From assembly GCA_030605795.1 (NCBI GenBank), contig JAUWHR010000068.1, forward strand, positions 1 through 58,990: 58,990 nucleotides of DNA, in the 5' to 3' direction. Shown here piece by piece: positions 34,754-42,575 of this stretch; positions within the stretch are counted from its first letter, which is position 1, and each line of letters opens with the position of its first letter. This stretch comes from Anaerolineae bacterium. Its GTDB lineage: Bacteria; Chloroflexota; Anaerolineae; Anaerolineales; E44-bin32. The notes beneath the pieces are model-generated. The model saw nothing but the letters and a program-made list of their open reading frames with translations. It was not told the DNA's origin and made no database searches. The translations under genes and the position numbers were made by a program.

Positions 34754-36170
34754 AAATTTACAGCGACAGATATATTTACTTGATCCGGGACGACTTAGCC
34801 AAGAAACGATCGCGGTGACCTTTGCCAAGACTTCTAGGTCACCGCTCTCTTTTCGGGAGATCGCCGAAGGGTTAACAGATGAGAAATCAGCGGAGTTCCA
34901 TGAGAAATGGGTGGTTGGTTATGGACACGCTTCAGTTGCCGAGCATGCCGTGTTGCACATCGCTTTTGAGAATGTCTCCCGGTTAGCCATCGAGTGCATC
35001 GAGTCGAATCGTTTGGCCTCCTACACTGAGAAATCCACTCGTTATCAGAAGTGGGCGCCGGGCGAGTACTACGTCCCGCAGGAGGTCCTCGGCGAGGTCT
35101 ATGAGGCGACCTATTGCCAATGTTGTGACCATCTCTTTCAGGCATACCAGAACTCAATCGAGCCAGTGCGGGAGAAGGTCTGTGAACGCCACCCTAGGAG
35201 GGAGGGGGAGAGTGATGTTGGCTGGGATAACCATATCCGTTCCAAGTGTGTGGATGCGTGTCGTTTCTTACTCCCCTCGGCTGCACTGGCGAATGTGGGG
35301 ATGACGGTCAACGCCCGTGCGCTGGAATGGGCCATCTGTAAGATGCTCACCCATCCGCTGACCGAGGTCCGTGAGATAGGACTGACGGTGAAAGAGGTAG
35401 CGCAGAGAGAGGTGCCTACTCTGATTAAGTACGCCGATCGGGTGCCATACTTGAGTATGACGGAGGATGGGTTGGCGGTCTTTGCTGATGCACTAGGCGC
35501 TGAGGGGAGCGATGAAACCCTACGCTTGGTTGCTTATGATCCAGATGCAGAGCTGCGGGTGATAGCCGCAGCTCTGTACGCTCACGCTGGCTGCTCCTTC
35601 GAAACAGCGTTATCCCATGTACGTACACTTAGGGAGCAGCAGCGGCTTAAATTGGTGGAAACGTTGCTGGGAAAGTTGGGGCGCTATGACGTCCCGCTAC
35701 GGGATCTGGAGCACGCGGTCTACACATTCGATGCTCAAGTAGATCAGGGAGCCTACTTCGAACTTAAACGCCACCGTATGATGACCCAGACCCCACAGCG
35801 CCTGACGGCTGACCTTGGATATGCAGTGCCGCGGCTGATCGCTGAAGCGGGTTACGAAGAGGCATACCGGACAGCGATGGATGCAGCCGAGGAGGCCTAT
35901 CACACATTGGCGAAGTGGAACCCCCATGTAGCGGCTTATGTAGTCCCCAACGGCTTCAACCGCCGGGTGCTGATGACGCTTAACCTGCGCGAAGTCTTTC
36001 ATTTGTGTGAATTGCGCTCCCAACCGAATGCTCACTTCTCAATGCGTCGGTTGGTTCTGCGTATGGCCGAGATCATCCGGGAGGTTCATCCAGTATTAAC
36101 GGCTTTCATGCGCCTACCAGAGGGCGCCAATTGGCGGGAGGTAGAAGAGGAACATTTTGCTCAGGTGTGA
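34746..36170 (+). CDS. thyX: FAD-dependent thymidylate synthase family protein with two ThyX-like domains
   Basis: The start at the ATG at 34746 overlaps ribF by eight bases and follows GGAGATGGAAA. The protein has 474 residues, twice the usual ThyX length. The first half has NRLASYTEKSTRY (88-100), aligned to the RHRxxSxNxxSxRY motif but with its first Arg-His missing, and LPSAALANVGMTVNARALE. The second half has RHRMMTQTPQRLT (342-354) and VPNGFNRRVLMTLNLREVFHLCELRS. The two halves therefore divide the canonical residues. It probably makes dTMP with FAD and methylene-THF, but activity of this tandem form is inferred. Confidence 0.8.
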   Translation: MAENLQRQIYLLDPGRLSQETIAVTFAKTSRSPLSFREIAEGLTDEKSAEFHEKWVVGYGHASVAEHAVLHIAFENVSRLAIECIESNRLASYTEKSTRYQKWAPGEYYVPQEVLGEVYEATYCQCCDHLFQAYQNSIEPVREKVCERHPRREGESDVGWDNHIRSKCVDACRFLLPSAALANVGMTVNARALEWAICKMLTHPLTEVREIGLTVKEVAQREVPTLIKYADRVPYLSMTEDGLAVFADALGAEGSDETLRLVAYDPDAELRVIAAALYAHAGCSFETALSHVRTLREQQRLKLVETLLGKLGRYDVPLRDLEHAVYTFDAQVDQGAYFELKRHRMMTQTPQRLTADLGYAVPRLIAEAGYEEAYRTAMDAAEEAYHTLAKWNPHVAAYVVPNGFNRRVLMTLNLREVFHLCELRSQPNAHFSMRRLVLRMAEIIREVHPVLTAFMRLPEGANWREVEEEHFAQV

Positions 36171-36216
36171 TGAATGGGTTTATAAGTCAACAGATCCTGG
36201 GATGTCAGCCAACATA

Positions 36217-36282
36217 AACTGACGTAAGTAGCCATCCGTCAGTTATATAAGACCTCCGAGGTCTATCAGACCTCGGAGGTCT
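36217..36282. repeat. two stacked hairpins between convergent thyX and the YhhN gene
   Basis: AACTGACG (36217-36224) pairs with CGTCAGTT (36237-36244). Six bases later, AGACCTCCGAGGTCT (36250-36264) and AGACCTCGGAGGTCT (36268-36282) form a perfect 15-bp inverted repeat with a 3-base loop, and each arm is itself almost palindromic. No strong T-tract follows. It may act as a bidirectional terminator or be a dispersed palindromic repeat. Confidence 0.6.
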
Positions 36283-36340
36283 GCCTATTTGACGATCCAA
36301 TTACTCCTGCCAACAATTCTTGCATGAGATCCAAGATTCT

Positions 36341-37018
36341 TTACGGAATTGTACTGATCGTCATCAGCACACCTCCGGCAAGGCTTATCTGTGCCAGGTG
36401 GTAGGCGATCATTTCGAATATTCGCCCACCGGGATGCGGACCGACGAAACGGTTCCAGGCAATAGCTGCGTCAGAGGAAAAGAAGAGCGCACCACCGAGC
36501 GCCGCCAGCCACCCGGCTAAGGGAGGCCAGTCTGGGCGTAAGGTCGTGCTGGCCGCCGACCAAAGGGTCAAACTGAGAACAACAGCGTAGGCGACCACAG
36601 GGGCGACCATGGATGTCTTTCCCGACTCCCGAAGGCTGGTCACCAAGCGCCGCATAATGGCTCCTGCTACAAAGATGGTCGTCAATGCGATCAGCAGGGA
36701 CGCAGGGTTAATAACCAGACCAGTCAGGTTGAAAGCGACTATATATGCGATGTGCGCCAGAAGGAAGGCTACCAGTCCTTTGAGGAAGTGATCCCCGGGA
36801 AGCATAAGGAAAATATCGCCAGCCAACGAGAATGCCAACCCAACAAGAAACCAAATGCCGAGCGTCGGTGGGGAGCTTGGCAGCCGGAGGCCAAACCAGA
36901 GGATTAGAAAAAGCAGGGTGGCTGGTTTGGCCACGTATTCCAATCGACGATGATCGATCGCTACGGCGATCCAATTCAAGAGCGCAAATCCGACGAAGGC
37001 AGTGAATAAGATGGTCAT
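36341..37018 (-). CDS. YhhN/TMEM86 family membrane protein (lysoplasmalogenase-like)
   Basis: The 225-residue integral membrane protein has about eight hydrophobic spans. It shows the family pattern KPATLLFLILWF at the second span, GLAFSLAGDIFLMLPGDHFLKGLVAFLLAHIAYIVAF in the centre, and LGGALFFSSDAAIAWNRF. Characterised members hydrolyse the vinyl ether bond of lysoplasmalogens; the substrate in this organism is unknown. It lies 22 bases downstream of purB on the same strand and may be the last gene of that run. Confidence 0.85.
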   Translation of the reverse strand: MTILFTAFVGFALLNWIAVAIDHRRLEYVAKPATLLFLILWFGLRLPSSPPTLGIWFLVGLAFSLAGDIFLMLPGDHFLKGLVAFLLAHIAYIVAFNLTGLVINPASLLIALTTIFVAGAIMRRLVTSLRESGKTSMVAPVVAYAVVLSLTLWSAASTTLRPDWPPLAGWLAALGGALFFSSDAAIAWNRFVGPHPGGRIFEMIAYHLAQISLAGGVLMTISTIP

Positions 37019-37040
37019 TTATTCAACAGGCTGAGAAGTC

Positions 37041-38450
37041 TCATGTTGGCAATTCGAGTTGCTGGGGGGGTAGCAATCGCTCCCGGATGCGAGCGGCCAT
37101 TTTGAGCGCTCGCTGTGGCGCCAGACCGACATAGGAACTCGCATCAAGTAATTCGCGGATGCGCGCTGGTTGCAGGAAGTGAAGTAGCGCCATGTCAGTG
37201 GTGAGTTGATCAGATAAGGGATTGGGTTTGCTGTCCTCGATAGCTCTCCATGCGGTCATGCTATGCTGTCGTAACTGCTCGTGCATCTCTTGACGGTCGG
37301 CACCGGCGCGGACCAGGGCGGATAGTACACGCTCAAGGGCGGCGAACGGCCCATAGGTTGCTAAATGGGCAGCGCAACCGGCCTCGTCTATTTCCATACC
37401 ATCCATAACCACGATGGCAGTATTAAGCATCTCGTCGCAGGCAAGGAAGGATTCGGGGATTAGACTTCGGCGGCTGGCTGAGTCGTCCAATGTACGTTCA
37501 AGCAGGTTGGAGGCTGCATTGTGCCAGGCTACGCTGACCCCGGCTGCCACCTGGCGAGCCAACGAGCAGATTTTCTCTGTTCTCACCGGGTTGCGTTTAA
37601 AGGGCATGGCGCTCGATCCGACCTGGCGATCGCCAAACGGCTCGGAAGCAGCGCGGAAGCCGGGGGACTGCATCAGCCTGAGGTCAAACGCAAACTTATG
37701 CAGTGAGGCTGCCATGCCGGCCAGGCCGCAGAGCAAGCTGTAATCCTGTATACGTGGGTATATTTGGCTAGTCACCGGGTGAGCTTCGATGCCGAGGGCG
37801 TCCATCACAGTAGCTTCAAGCATTTCAGGGGTGATCGGTGAGCCGGCCAGCATCTCAACGAAGGGGGCTGCAGTGCCGACGGCGCCCTTGATACCCTTTC
37901 CCCGTAATCTCGACCGCAGGTGTACCAGATCTTCGAACTGGGCCAGCAGATCTTGTGCGTAGTTGCTCAGGCGGTAGCCGAGGGTGGTGGGTTCGGCTGG
38001 CTGCAGGTGGGTGTAGCCCATGATGGGAAGATCGGCCGTCGCCTCGATCTGATCAGCAAAGCGGAGTAGCAGGTCACTGAGCGCTCCCAGCAATATTGAC
38101 AGCGCCGCGCGTTGGCGGACGACATCGGCGTTGTCCTGCACATCGGCAGAAGTTAGGCCCCAGTGGAGCACAGCGCCGCCCAGGGGACACTGCTCAGCGA
38201 AGGTCTTGAGTTCAGCCATTAGGTCGTGACCGATCTCAGCTTCGATCTCGGCCGCGCGGTGTAGATCAATGTCCTGGGCGTGAGCTTTGATCTCGTCAAT
38301 TTGCTCGGGTGAGATCAGACCAGCAGCGGTTTGGGCCTCGGCTGCAGCAACCCAGACACGACGCCAGGCTCGACGCTTGGTGGTTTCGGACCACAGGGCG
38401 CGCATTTTTTCGGAACCGTAACGTGTGCTGAAAGGGGATTGGTAGGTCAT
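37041..38450 (-). CDS. purB: adenylosuccinate lyase
   Basis: The 469-residue fumarase/aspartase-superfamily enzyme carries the signature SSAMPFKRNPVRTEK, the active-site region GGAVLHWGLTSADVQDNADV and GYTHLQPAEPTTLGYRL. It catalyses two purine biosynthesis steps: release of fumarate from SAICAR and from adenylosuccinate. The C-terminal domain is complete. No other pur genes are adjacent; it follows a DNA methyltransferase by about 30 bases. Confidence 0.92.
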   Translation of the reverse strand: MTYQSPFSTRYGSEKMRALWSETTKRRAWRRVWVAAAEAQTAAGLISPEQIDEIKAHAQDIDLHRAAEIEAEIGHDLMAELKTFAEQCPLGGAVLHWGLTSADVQDNADVVRQRAALSILLGALSDLLLRFADQIEATADLPIMGYTHLQPAEPTTLGYRLSNYAQDLLAQFEDLVHLRSRLRGKGIKGAVGTAAPFVEMLAGSPITPEMLEATVMDALGIEAHPVTSQIYPRIQDYSLLCGLAGMAASLHKFAFDLRLMQSPGFRAASEPFGDRQVGSSAMPFKRNPVRTEKICSLARQVAAGVSVAWHNAASNLLERTLDDSASRRSLIPESFLACDEMLNTAIVVMDGMEIDEAGCAAHLATYGPFAALERVLSALVRAGADRQEMHEQLRQHSMTAWRAIEDSKPNPLSDQLTTDMALLHFLQPARIRELLDASSYVGLAPQRALKMAARIRERLLPPQQLELPT

Positions 38451-38480
38451 GGCATCAGAGTTGCAGATGGTATCGTTATC

Positions 38481-39398
38481 TCATGCGGATGGAGGTGATC
38501 TCCAGCCCTCAAAGGTTAGGTTGTATGTTTGTAGGCGCTCTTTTGCCAGCCGCAGGTACTCAGGGTTGATCTCATAGCCAATGTAGTGGCGCTTAGCCTT
38601 GAGAGCAGCTAAGCAGGTCGTTCCTGAACCACAGAATGGATCGAGAACCACGTCGTCAAGAAAGGTATAGAGTTCAATCAGGCGGCGAGGCAACTCCTCT
38701 GGAAAGGGCGCTGGGTGGCCCACCCGCCGAGCGGAGACAGCTGAGAAATCCCATACGCTCTTGGTCCACGCTAGAAAATCATCCTTGCTGATAGTGCTTT
38801 GGCGTTCATGTCTGGAACGCGAAAATGAGTCCTTCGAAAAAACTAGGATGTACTCATGCACGTCGCGAAGCACCGGATTGCTGGCGGATAGCCAGGATCC
38901 CCAAGCGGTTGAGGGACTGGCGCTGCTGGCTTTGTTCCATATGATCTCGCCCCGCATCAAGAAACCGATCTCAAGCATATCTTCAATGACCCAGGCGTGC
39001 AAGGGAAGGTACGGCTTGCGACCCAGGTTGGCGATGTTCACACATGCCCGTCCTCCAGTTACCAGGACACGGTACGTCTCGCGAAATACCTGGCGCAGCA
39101 GGTCTCGGTACTCGTCGAGAGTGAGGTCGTCGTCATACTCCTTGCTGACGTTGTACGGAGGTGAGGTGACCATGATGTGGATGCTATGGTCAGGGAGTTC
39201 GCCCATGTCCTCGGAGGATTTCAGATATAAGCGATCTAGTACTTCCTTGGCGATATTATTTTCTATATATTCCACTCGATCCCTTGGCTTAAGACCGTCG
39301 TAAAGCCGGCTGTTGTAGAAGGGAGACGAGTCGTGGCTGATTCGGCCTGGCGAGCCAAACGAACTTGTACGGGTCGCTTTCCTCTTACCCTTGCTCAC
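38481..39398 (-). CDS. orphan DNA (N4-cytosine/N6-adenine) methyltransferase, beta class
   Basis: The 305-residue enzyme has motif IV TSPPYNVS (78-85) before motif I DPFCGSGTT (about 255-263), which defines the beta-class order. The closing HYIGYEINPEYLRLAKERL is typical. TSPPY is most frequent in N4-cytosine enzymes but is also found in N6-adenine ones. The basic N-terminus (MSKGKRKATR) may contact DNA. No restriction endonuclease or specificity gene is nearby. It lies between era and purB on the same strand with gaps of 20 and 30 bases, so it appears to be a resident, housekeeping-type modification enzyme. Confidence 0.88.
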   Translation of the reverse strand: MSKGKRKATRTSSFGSPGRISHDSSPFYNSRLYDGLKPRDRVEYIENNIAKEVLDRLYLKSSEDMGELPDHSIHIMVTSPPYNVSKEYDDDLTLDEYRDLLRQVFRETYRVLVTGGRACVNIANLGRKPYLPLHAWVIEDMLEIGFLMRGEIIWNKASSASPSTAWGSWLSASNPVLRDVHEYILVFSKDSFSRSRHERQSTISKDDFLAWTKSVWDFSAVSARRVGHPAPFPEELPRRLIELYTFLDDVVLDPFCGSGTTCLAALKAKRHYIGYEINPEYLRLAKERLQTYNLTFEGWRSPPSA

Positions 39399-39418
39399 GG
39401 ATCTTTGGCTCCCTTCAG

Positions 39419-40348
39419 TTAGTTGTATCGCCCGGTTCCACTGAAACCCAAGCGTTTAAGGGCTTTTTCATCATTGCGCCACCCGGAGAGTACTTTAACC
39501 CGGAGCTTCAGGTACACTTTACGACCGGACATGGCCTCAATTTCCTGGCGGGCCAATGTGCCGATATTTCGCAGCATGCTGCCGCCCTTGCCGATCACGA
39601 TTCCCTTCTGCGATTCGCGCTCAACGAATAGGGTGGCAGCGATATAGGCGCCTTGTTGGTTGCGCTCCTTGTATTCATCGATGCGAACAGCGATGCAGTA
39701 GGGCACCTCATACCGCAGCAGTTTCAAACTGGCGGCGCGGATCAGGTCAGCAGCAATATCGCGCTCGTTAATGTCGGTGACCTCTTCTTCCGGATAGTAG
39801 CGCGGTCCGGGGGGGAGTTGCTCGAGGATGTGCTGCAGCAATTGATCGCGATTATCCCCTCGGGTGCTGGAGATGGCATACACCTCTGCATCTGGCAGTA
39901 ACATCTTAAATGACAATTGGCGATCAAGGAGCTCACCTGGTGGAACGAGATCGATTTTATTCAAGACCACCAGGGTTGCCGGGTTGGGTTTGAGTTCTTG
40001 TGTCTTATTCGCCACTCGCTGGTCATCCTCGGTCGGGGGACTGCTCAGATCGAACATCACCAGCAGCAGATCAGCGTCTTTGATCGCTTCCAGTGCCTCG
40101 GTGTTCATCTTTACCCCTAATTTGTGAATAGGTTTGTGGATGCCTGGTGTGTCGATGAAGATCACCTGAGCGGTGGGAAGGGTTAGAATGCCCAACTGGC
40201 GGTAACGAGTAGTCTGTGGACGTGGAGAGACTGCAGCCACGCGCTGCCCTAGGAAGGCATTGATCAGAGTCGATTTGCCAACATTTGGTCGACCAGCGAC
40301 AGCGACGAAGCCCGACCGGTGCCCTTCAGTTGTGTCTCCAACTTCCAT
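39419..40348 (-). CDS. era: GTPase Era
   Basis: The start is placed at the ATG at 40348, giving 309 residues; a longer GTG frame from 40396 adds a segment with no homology. G1 is GRPNVGKST, G3 DTPGIHKP and G4 NKID, followed by a KH domain (about 210-300) with GIVIGKGGSMLRNIGTLARQEIE. Era binds the 3' end of 16S rRNA and supports 30S assembly. It is the first gene of a minus-strand run with the methyltransferase and purB. Confidence 0.93.
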   Translation of the reverse strand: MEVGDTTEGHRSGFVAVAGRPNVGKSTLINAFLGQRVAAVSPRPQTTRYRQLGILTLPTAQVIFIDTPGIHKPIHKLGVKMNTEALEAIKDADLLLVMFDLSSPPTEDDQRVANKTQELKPNPATLVVLNKIDLVPPGELLDRQLSFKMLLPDAEVYAISSTRGDNRDQLLQHILEQLPPGPRYYPEEEVTDINERDIAADLIRAASLKLLRYEVPYCIAVRIDEYKERNQQGAYIAATLFVERESQKGIVIGKGGSMLRNIGTLARQEIEAMSGRKVYLKLRVKVLSGWRNDEKALKRLGFSGTGRYN

Positions 40349-40428
40349 GACCTTATTGTGGTGGCAATGGCGCGCGCTGTCAAGCTGGTGTGACACTAGC
40401 TAAGTACAATAATCACCAAGCTGTTCTC

Positions 40429-40457
40429 TTCAATCAGGAGGGTTTCAAGGCTATAAT
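40429..40457 (+). promoter_or_regulatory. possible promoter for the DUF47 gene
   Basis: TATAAT (40452-40457) lies 17 bases after the weak box TTCAAT (40429-40434). It would give a leader of about 185 bases before the gene at 40649, in which I see no known riboswitch or terminator. The rest of 40349-40648 shows no gene. Confidence 0.35.
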
Positions 40458-40648
40458 ATATGCATCGCTTGAAATGACCTCCCTACGATCTAACTGGCGG
40501 TTAAAACGTCTTTCAGGCATAGAGGTTAGTAGATCAGGCGGACCAGTCGCCAAATGGGGAGGGGAAGGAAGCGGTTTAAATAGTGTAATTTCTGGACGCT
40601 GGATAACATTATCAACGATGTGGTTTGTAGAAAGAAAGGTTGTAACTG

Positions 40649-41269
40649 ATGAGTATATTTTCCCGCAAGAAACCAAACCGATTTCTTGATCTGCTAATCA
40701 AGCAAGCTGAATACACGGTCGAGGGCATGCAAGCTTTGCTTGCGTACGTCAAGGAACCCAGCGAGGAGGTTGCCCAACAGGTCACTTACATCGAGAAAGA
40801 AGCGGATGAGGTTCGGCGCATCTTGATCGATGAATTAAATCGTACATTCGTAACGCCGATTGACCGGGAGGACATCTTCGCCCTCTCACTGACAATTGAC
40901 GATGTGCTGGACTACGCCGAGTCCACTGTAGAGGAGATGTATCTGCTGGATGTCAAGCCCAATGTCTACATTGAGCGAATGGTCTCGCTGTTGACTGACG
41001 CAGCGCGTGAGATCTATATGGGGGTAGTTCGCCTTGAAGATCACCCCAACGTGGCAACCGACCATTCCGTACGGGCCAAGGCGCTGGAAAACCGGATGGA
41101 GACGGTTTATCGGGAGGCTATCGCCAATCTTTTCCAGATGCCGCGGGATATTGACCACGTGGTTGAGATGCTGAAGCTGCGTGAGATCTACCGCCACCTC
41201 TCAAATGCGGCTGATCGTGGCGACGCAGCGGCAAATGTCATCGGCGACATAGTGGTCAAGAAAATGTAA
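40649..41269 (+). CDS. DUF47/PhoU-like phosphate transport accessory protein
   Basis: The 206-residue all-helical protein matches the DUF47 (UPF0111, Pit accessory) family: an N-terminal FLDLLIKQAEYTVEGMQALL helix, EKEADEVRRILIDELNRTFVTPIDREDIFAL, a conserved metal-binding-like region, and DDVLDYAESTVEEMYL. Members usually accompany a Pit phosphate transporter and are thought to modulate it. No transporter lies next to it here. It stands alone, with a terminator-like hairpin just after it. Confidence 0.88.
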   Translation: MSIFSRKKPNRFLDLLIKQAEYTVEGMQALLAYVKEPSEEVAQQVTYIEKEADEVRRILIDELNRTFVTPIDREDIFALSLTIDDVLDYAESTVEEMYLLDVKPNVYIERMVSLLTDAAREIYMGVVRLEDHPNVATDHSVRAKALENRMETVYREAIANLFQMPRDIDHVVEMLKLREIYRHLSNAADRGDAAANVIGDIVVKKM

Positions 41270-41310
41270 CCCTCTACCTTTGGCGAGTTACTTAAACGGT
41301 TGATCTAAAT

Positions 41311-41340
41311 ACGCCGGGCTACTTTCGAACAGCCCGGTGT
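41311..41340. terminator. hairpin between convergent DUF47 and recombinase-like genes
   Basis: ACGCCGGGCT (41311-41320) and AGCCCGGTGT (41331-41340) form a 10-bp stem with one G-T pair. A second, weaker inverted repeat (TAGGTGC ... CACACCTA) follows at 41357-41381. The T-tracts are poor. Confidence 0.5.
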
Positions 41341-41417
41341 GCTCTTAAATAAAAGTAGGTGCACTCCATAGCACACCTAGATAGCGCCGCCCTTGTCCAA
41401 TGGGATATGGTTGGGAA

Positions 41418-42395
41418 TTAAATCTCTTCCTCGGATATAGCCCAACCCTCGATAGCGGCCAACCGGTGCAGCTTGTTACCAACTTCACGCCATTGAATTT
41501 TAGAGATCCCAAGCTTCTGGCGGATTTTATCCTTGTCCATCCCGGCCCGATAATCTCTCAATGCTGAGGTCCAACGGCACATGTCGAAGGAGAGGTGTTT
41601 ATCGAGGCCAGCAACCTCGCCGATGTCCTCAAGCAGGTACTCAAGTCGTCTGGGAGACCAGGGGAAAAGGCGTTCGCGAGGTTGGTATGCAGCCAAATAT
41701 TCACGGTAGGCAGGGATCCATGAGGCTGGGAGGATGATTTTACGCTCTTTGTAACGTTTTTTGACCTCGCCATAGCGAACGAAGAGGATCGGTCCATCGA
41801 CTGAGTTGAGGTCGATTTGGTTAAGATGGATATTCAAGCATTCTCCCTTCTTAATCCCAGTGTGAAGGAGTAGGCTGACGAGGGTGTAAGACCGAGCGTC
41901 GGGTCGATCTCCATGACGGAGGCCATTGGCAACCTGGAGGACTGCTTCCACTTCTTCGGGTGAAAGGACTATCGGAAGAGGGCTGAGGACCGTCTGTTGT
42001 GGTATCGGGGCGGCGGGGTTCTCGGCTAAGACGCCGGTCTCGACCAGCCAACGGAAGAAGGCCTTGATGGAGGTAATTCGTCGGGCATAGGTTTTTGGGC
42101 TGCAATTCACGCCGCGTTTGTTCAGCATCCAATCGAGGAAGTTCTTCAAATCATGGGTACCGATGGCGACGATGGCTGTTCCGGCGCCGACGAACTTACC
42201 AACCAGACGCAGATCGCCGGTGAAAGCTTTCACGGTGTGGATCGAGCGACCATCGGCTTCAAGTGCTTCGCCCCAGGCGTTGTTGGCAGCACTCAGGCTG
42301 CTGTCTGGTCTCACCCGGCTCGCGATTTCACCCTCGGTTTCGATGTTGTTGGGTATCAGAGAGAAGAGGGGGAGCTCATCCATCGACTCAGTCAT
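41418..42395 (-). CDS. degenerate tyrosine recombinase (XerC/phage-integrase family)
   Basis: The 325-residue protein has the N-terminal SAM-like core-binding domain (about 35-140, HTVKAFTGDLRLVGKF, SPKTYARRITSIKAFFRWLVE) and a catalytic-domain fold (about 155-315). The catalytic residues are largely lost: the first Arg in TGxRxxE is Lys (TGIKKGEC), the HxLRH box reads FDMCRWTSA, and no nucleophilic Tyr appears after LGISKIQW. It may still bind DNA but should not recombine. It is 180 bases downstream of the NTPase/propeller operon on the same strand. Whether it belongs to that system is unknown. Confidence 0.75.
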   Translation of the reverse strand: MTESMDELPLFSLIPNNIETEGEIASRVRPDSSLSAANNAWGEALEADGRSIHTVKAFTGDLRLVGKFVGAGTAIVAIGTHDLKNFLDWMLNKRGVNCSPKTYARRITSIKAFFRWLVETGVLAENPAAPIPQQTVLSPLPIVLSPEEVEAVLQVANGLRHGDRPDARSYTLVSLLLHTGIKKGECLNIHLNQIDLNSVDGPILFVRYGEVKKRYKERKIILPASWIPAYREYLAAYQPRERLFPWSPRRLEYLLEDIGEVAGLDKHLSFDMCRWTSALRDYRAGMDKDKIRQKLGISKIQWREVGNKLHRLAAIEGWAISEEEI

Positions 42396-42575
42396 CCGTT
42401 CCTCCGGGCATCTTCCTGCGCATAGCCAAATAACACGCTGGACATCCTAGCCTCGGATGGAAGAAAAGTCAAATGCGTAGTGGGGAGAAAATATTGGGGT
42501 GAAGCTATGGTCCTTAGTGGCGGAGAATGGAATCAGGTAATAGCGAGGGCATTATCCATAACGATGAGTATGATG

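Noticed and set aside
40390-40689. A 99-codon plus-strand frame upstream of the DUF47 gene
   Set aside because: It runs over the likely promoter and overlaps the DUF47 start in another frame, without a ribosome site or domain.
38481-42395. A possible restriction-modification or prophage island formed by the methyltransferase and recombinase-like genes
   Set aside because: They are on either side of era and DUF47, core-type genes; the recombinase lacks catalytic residues and no endonuclease, att sites or phage structural genes are visible.
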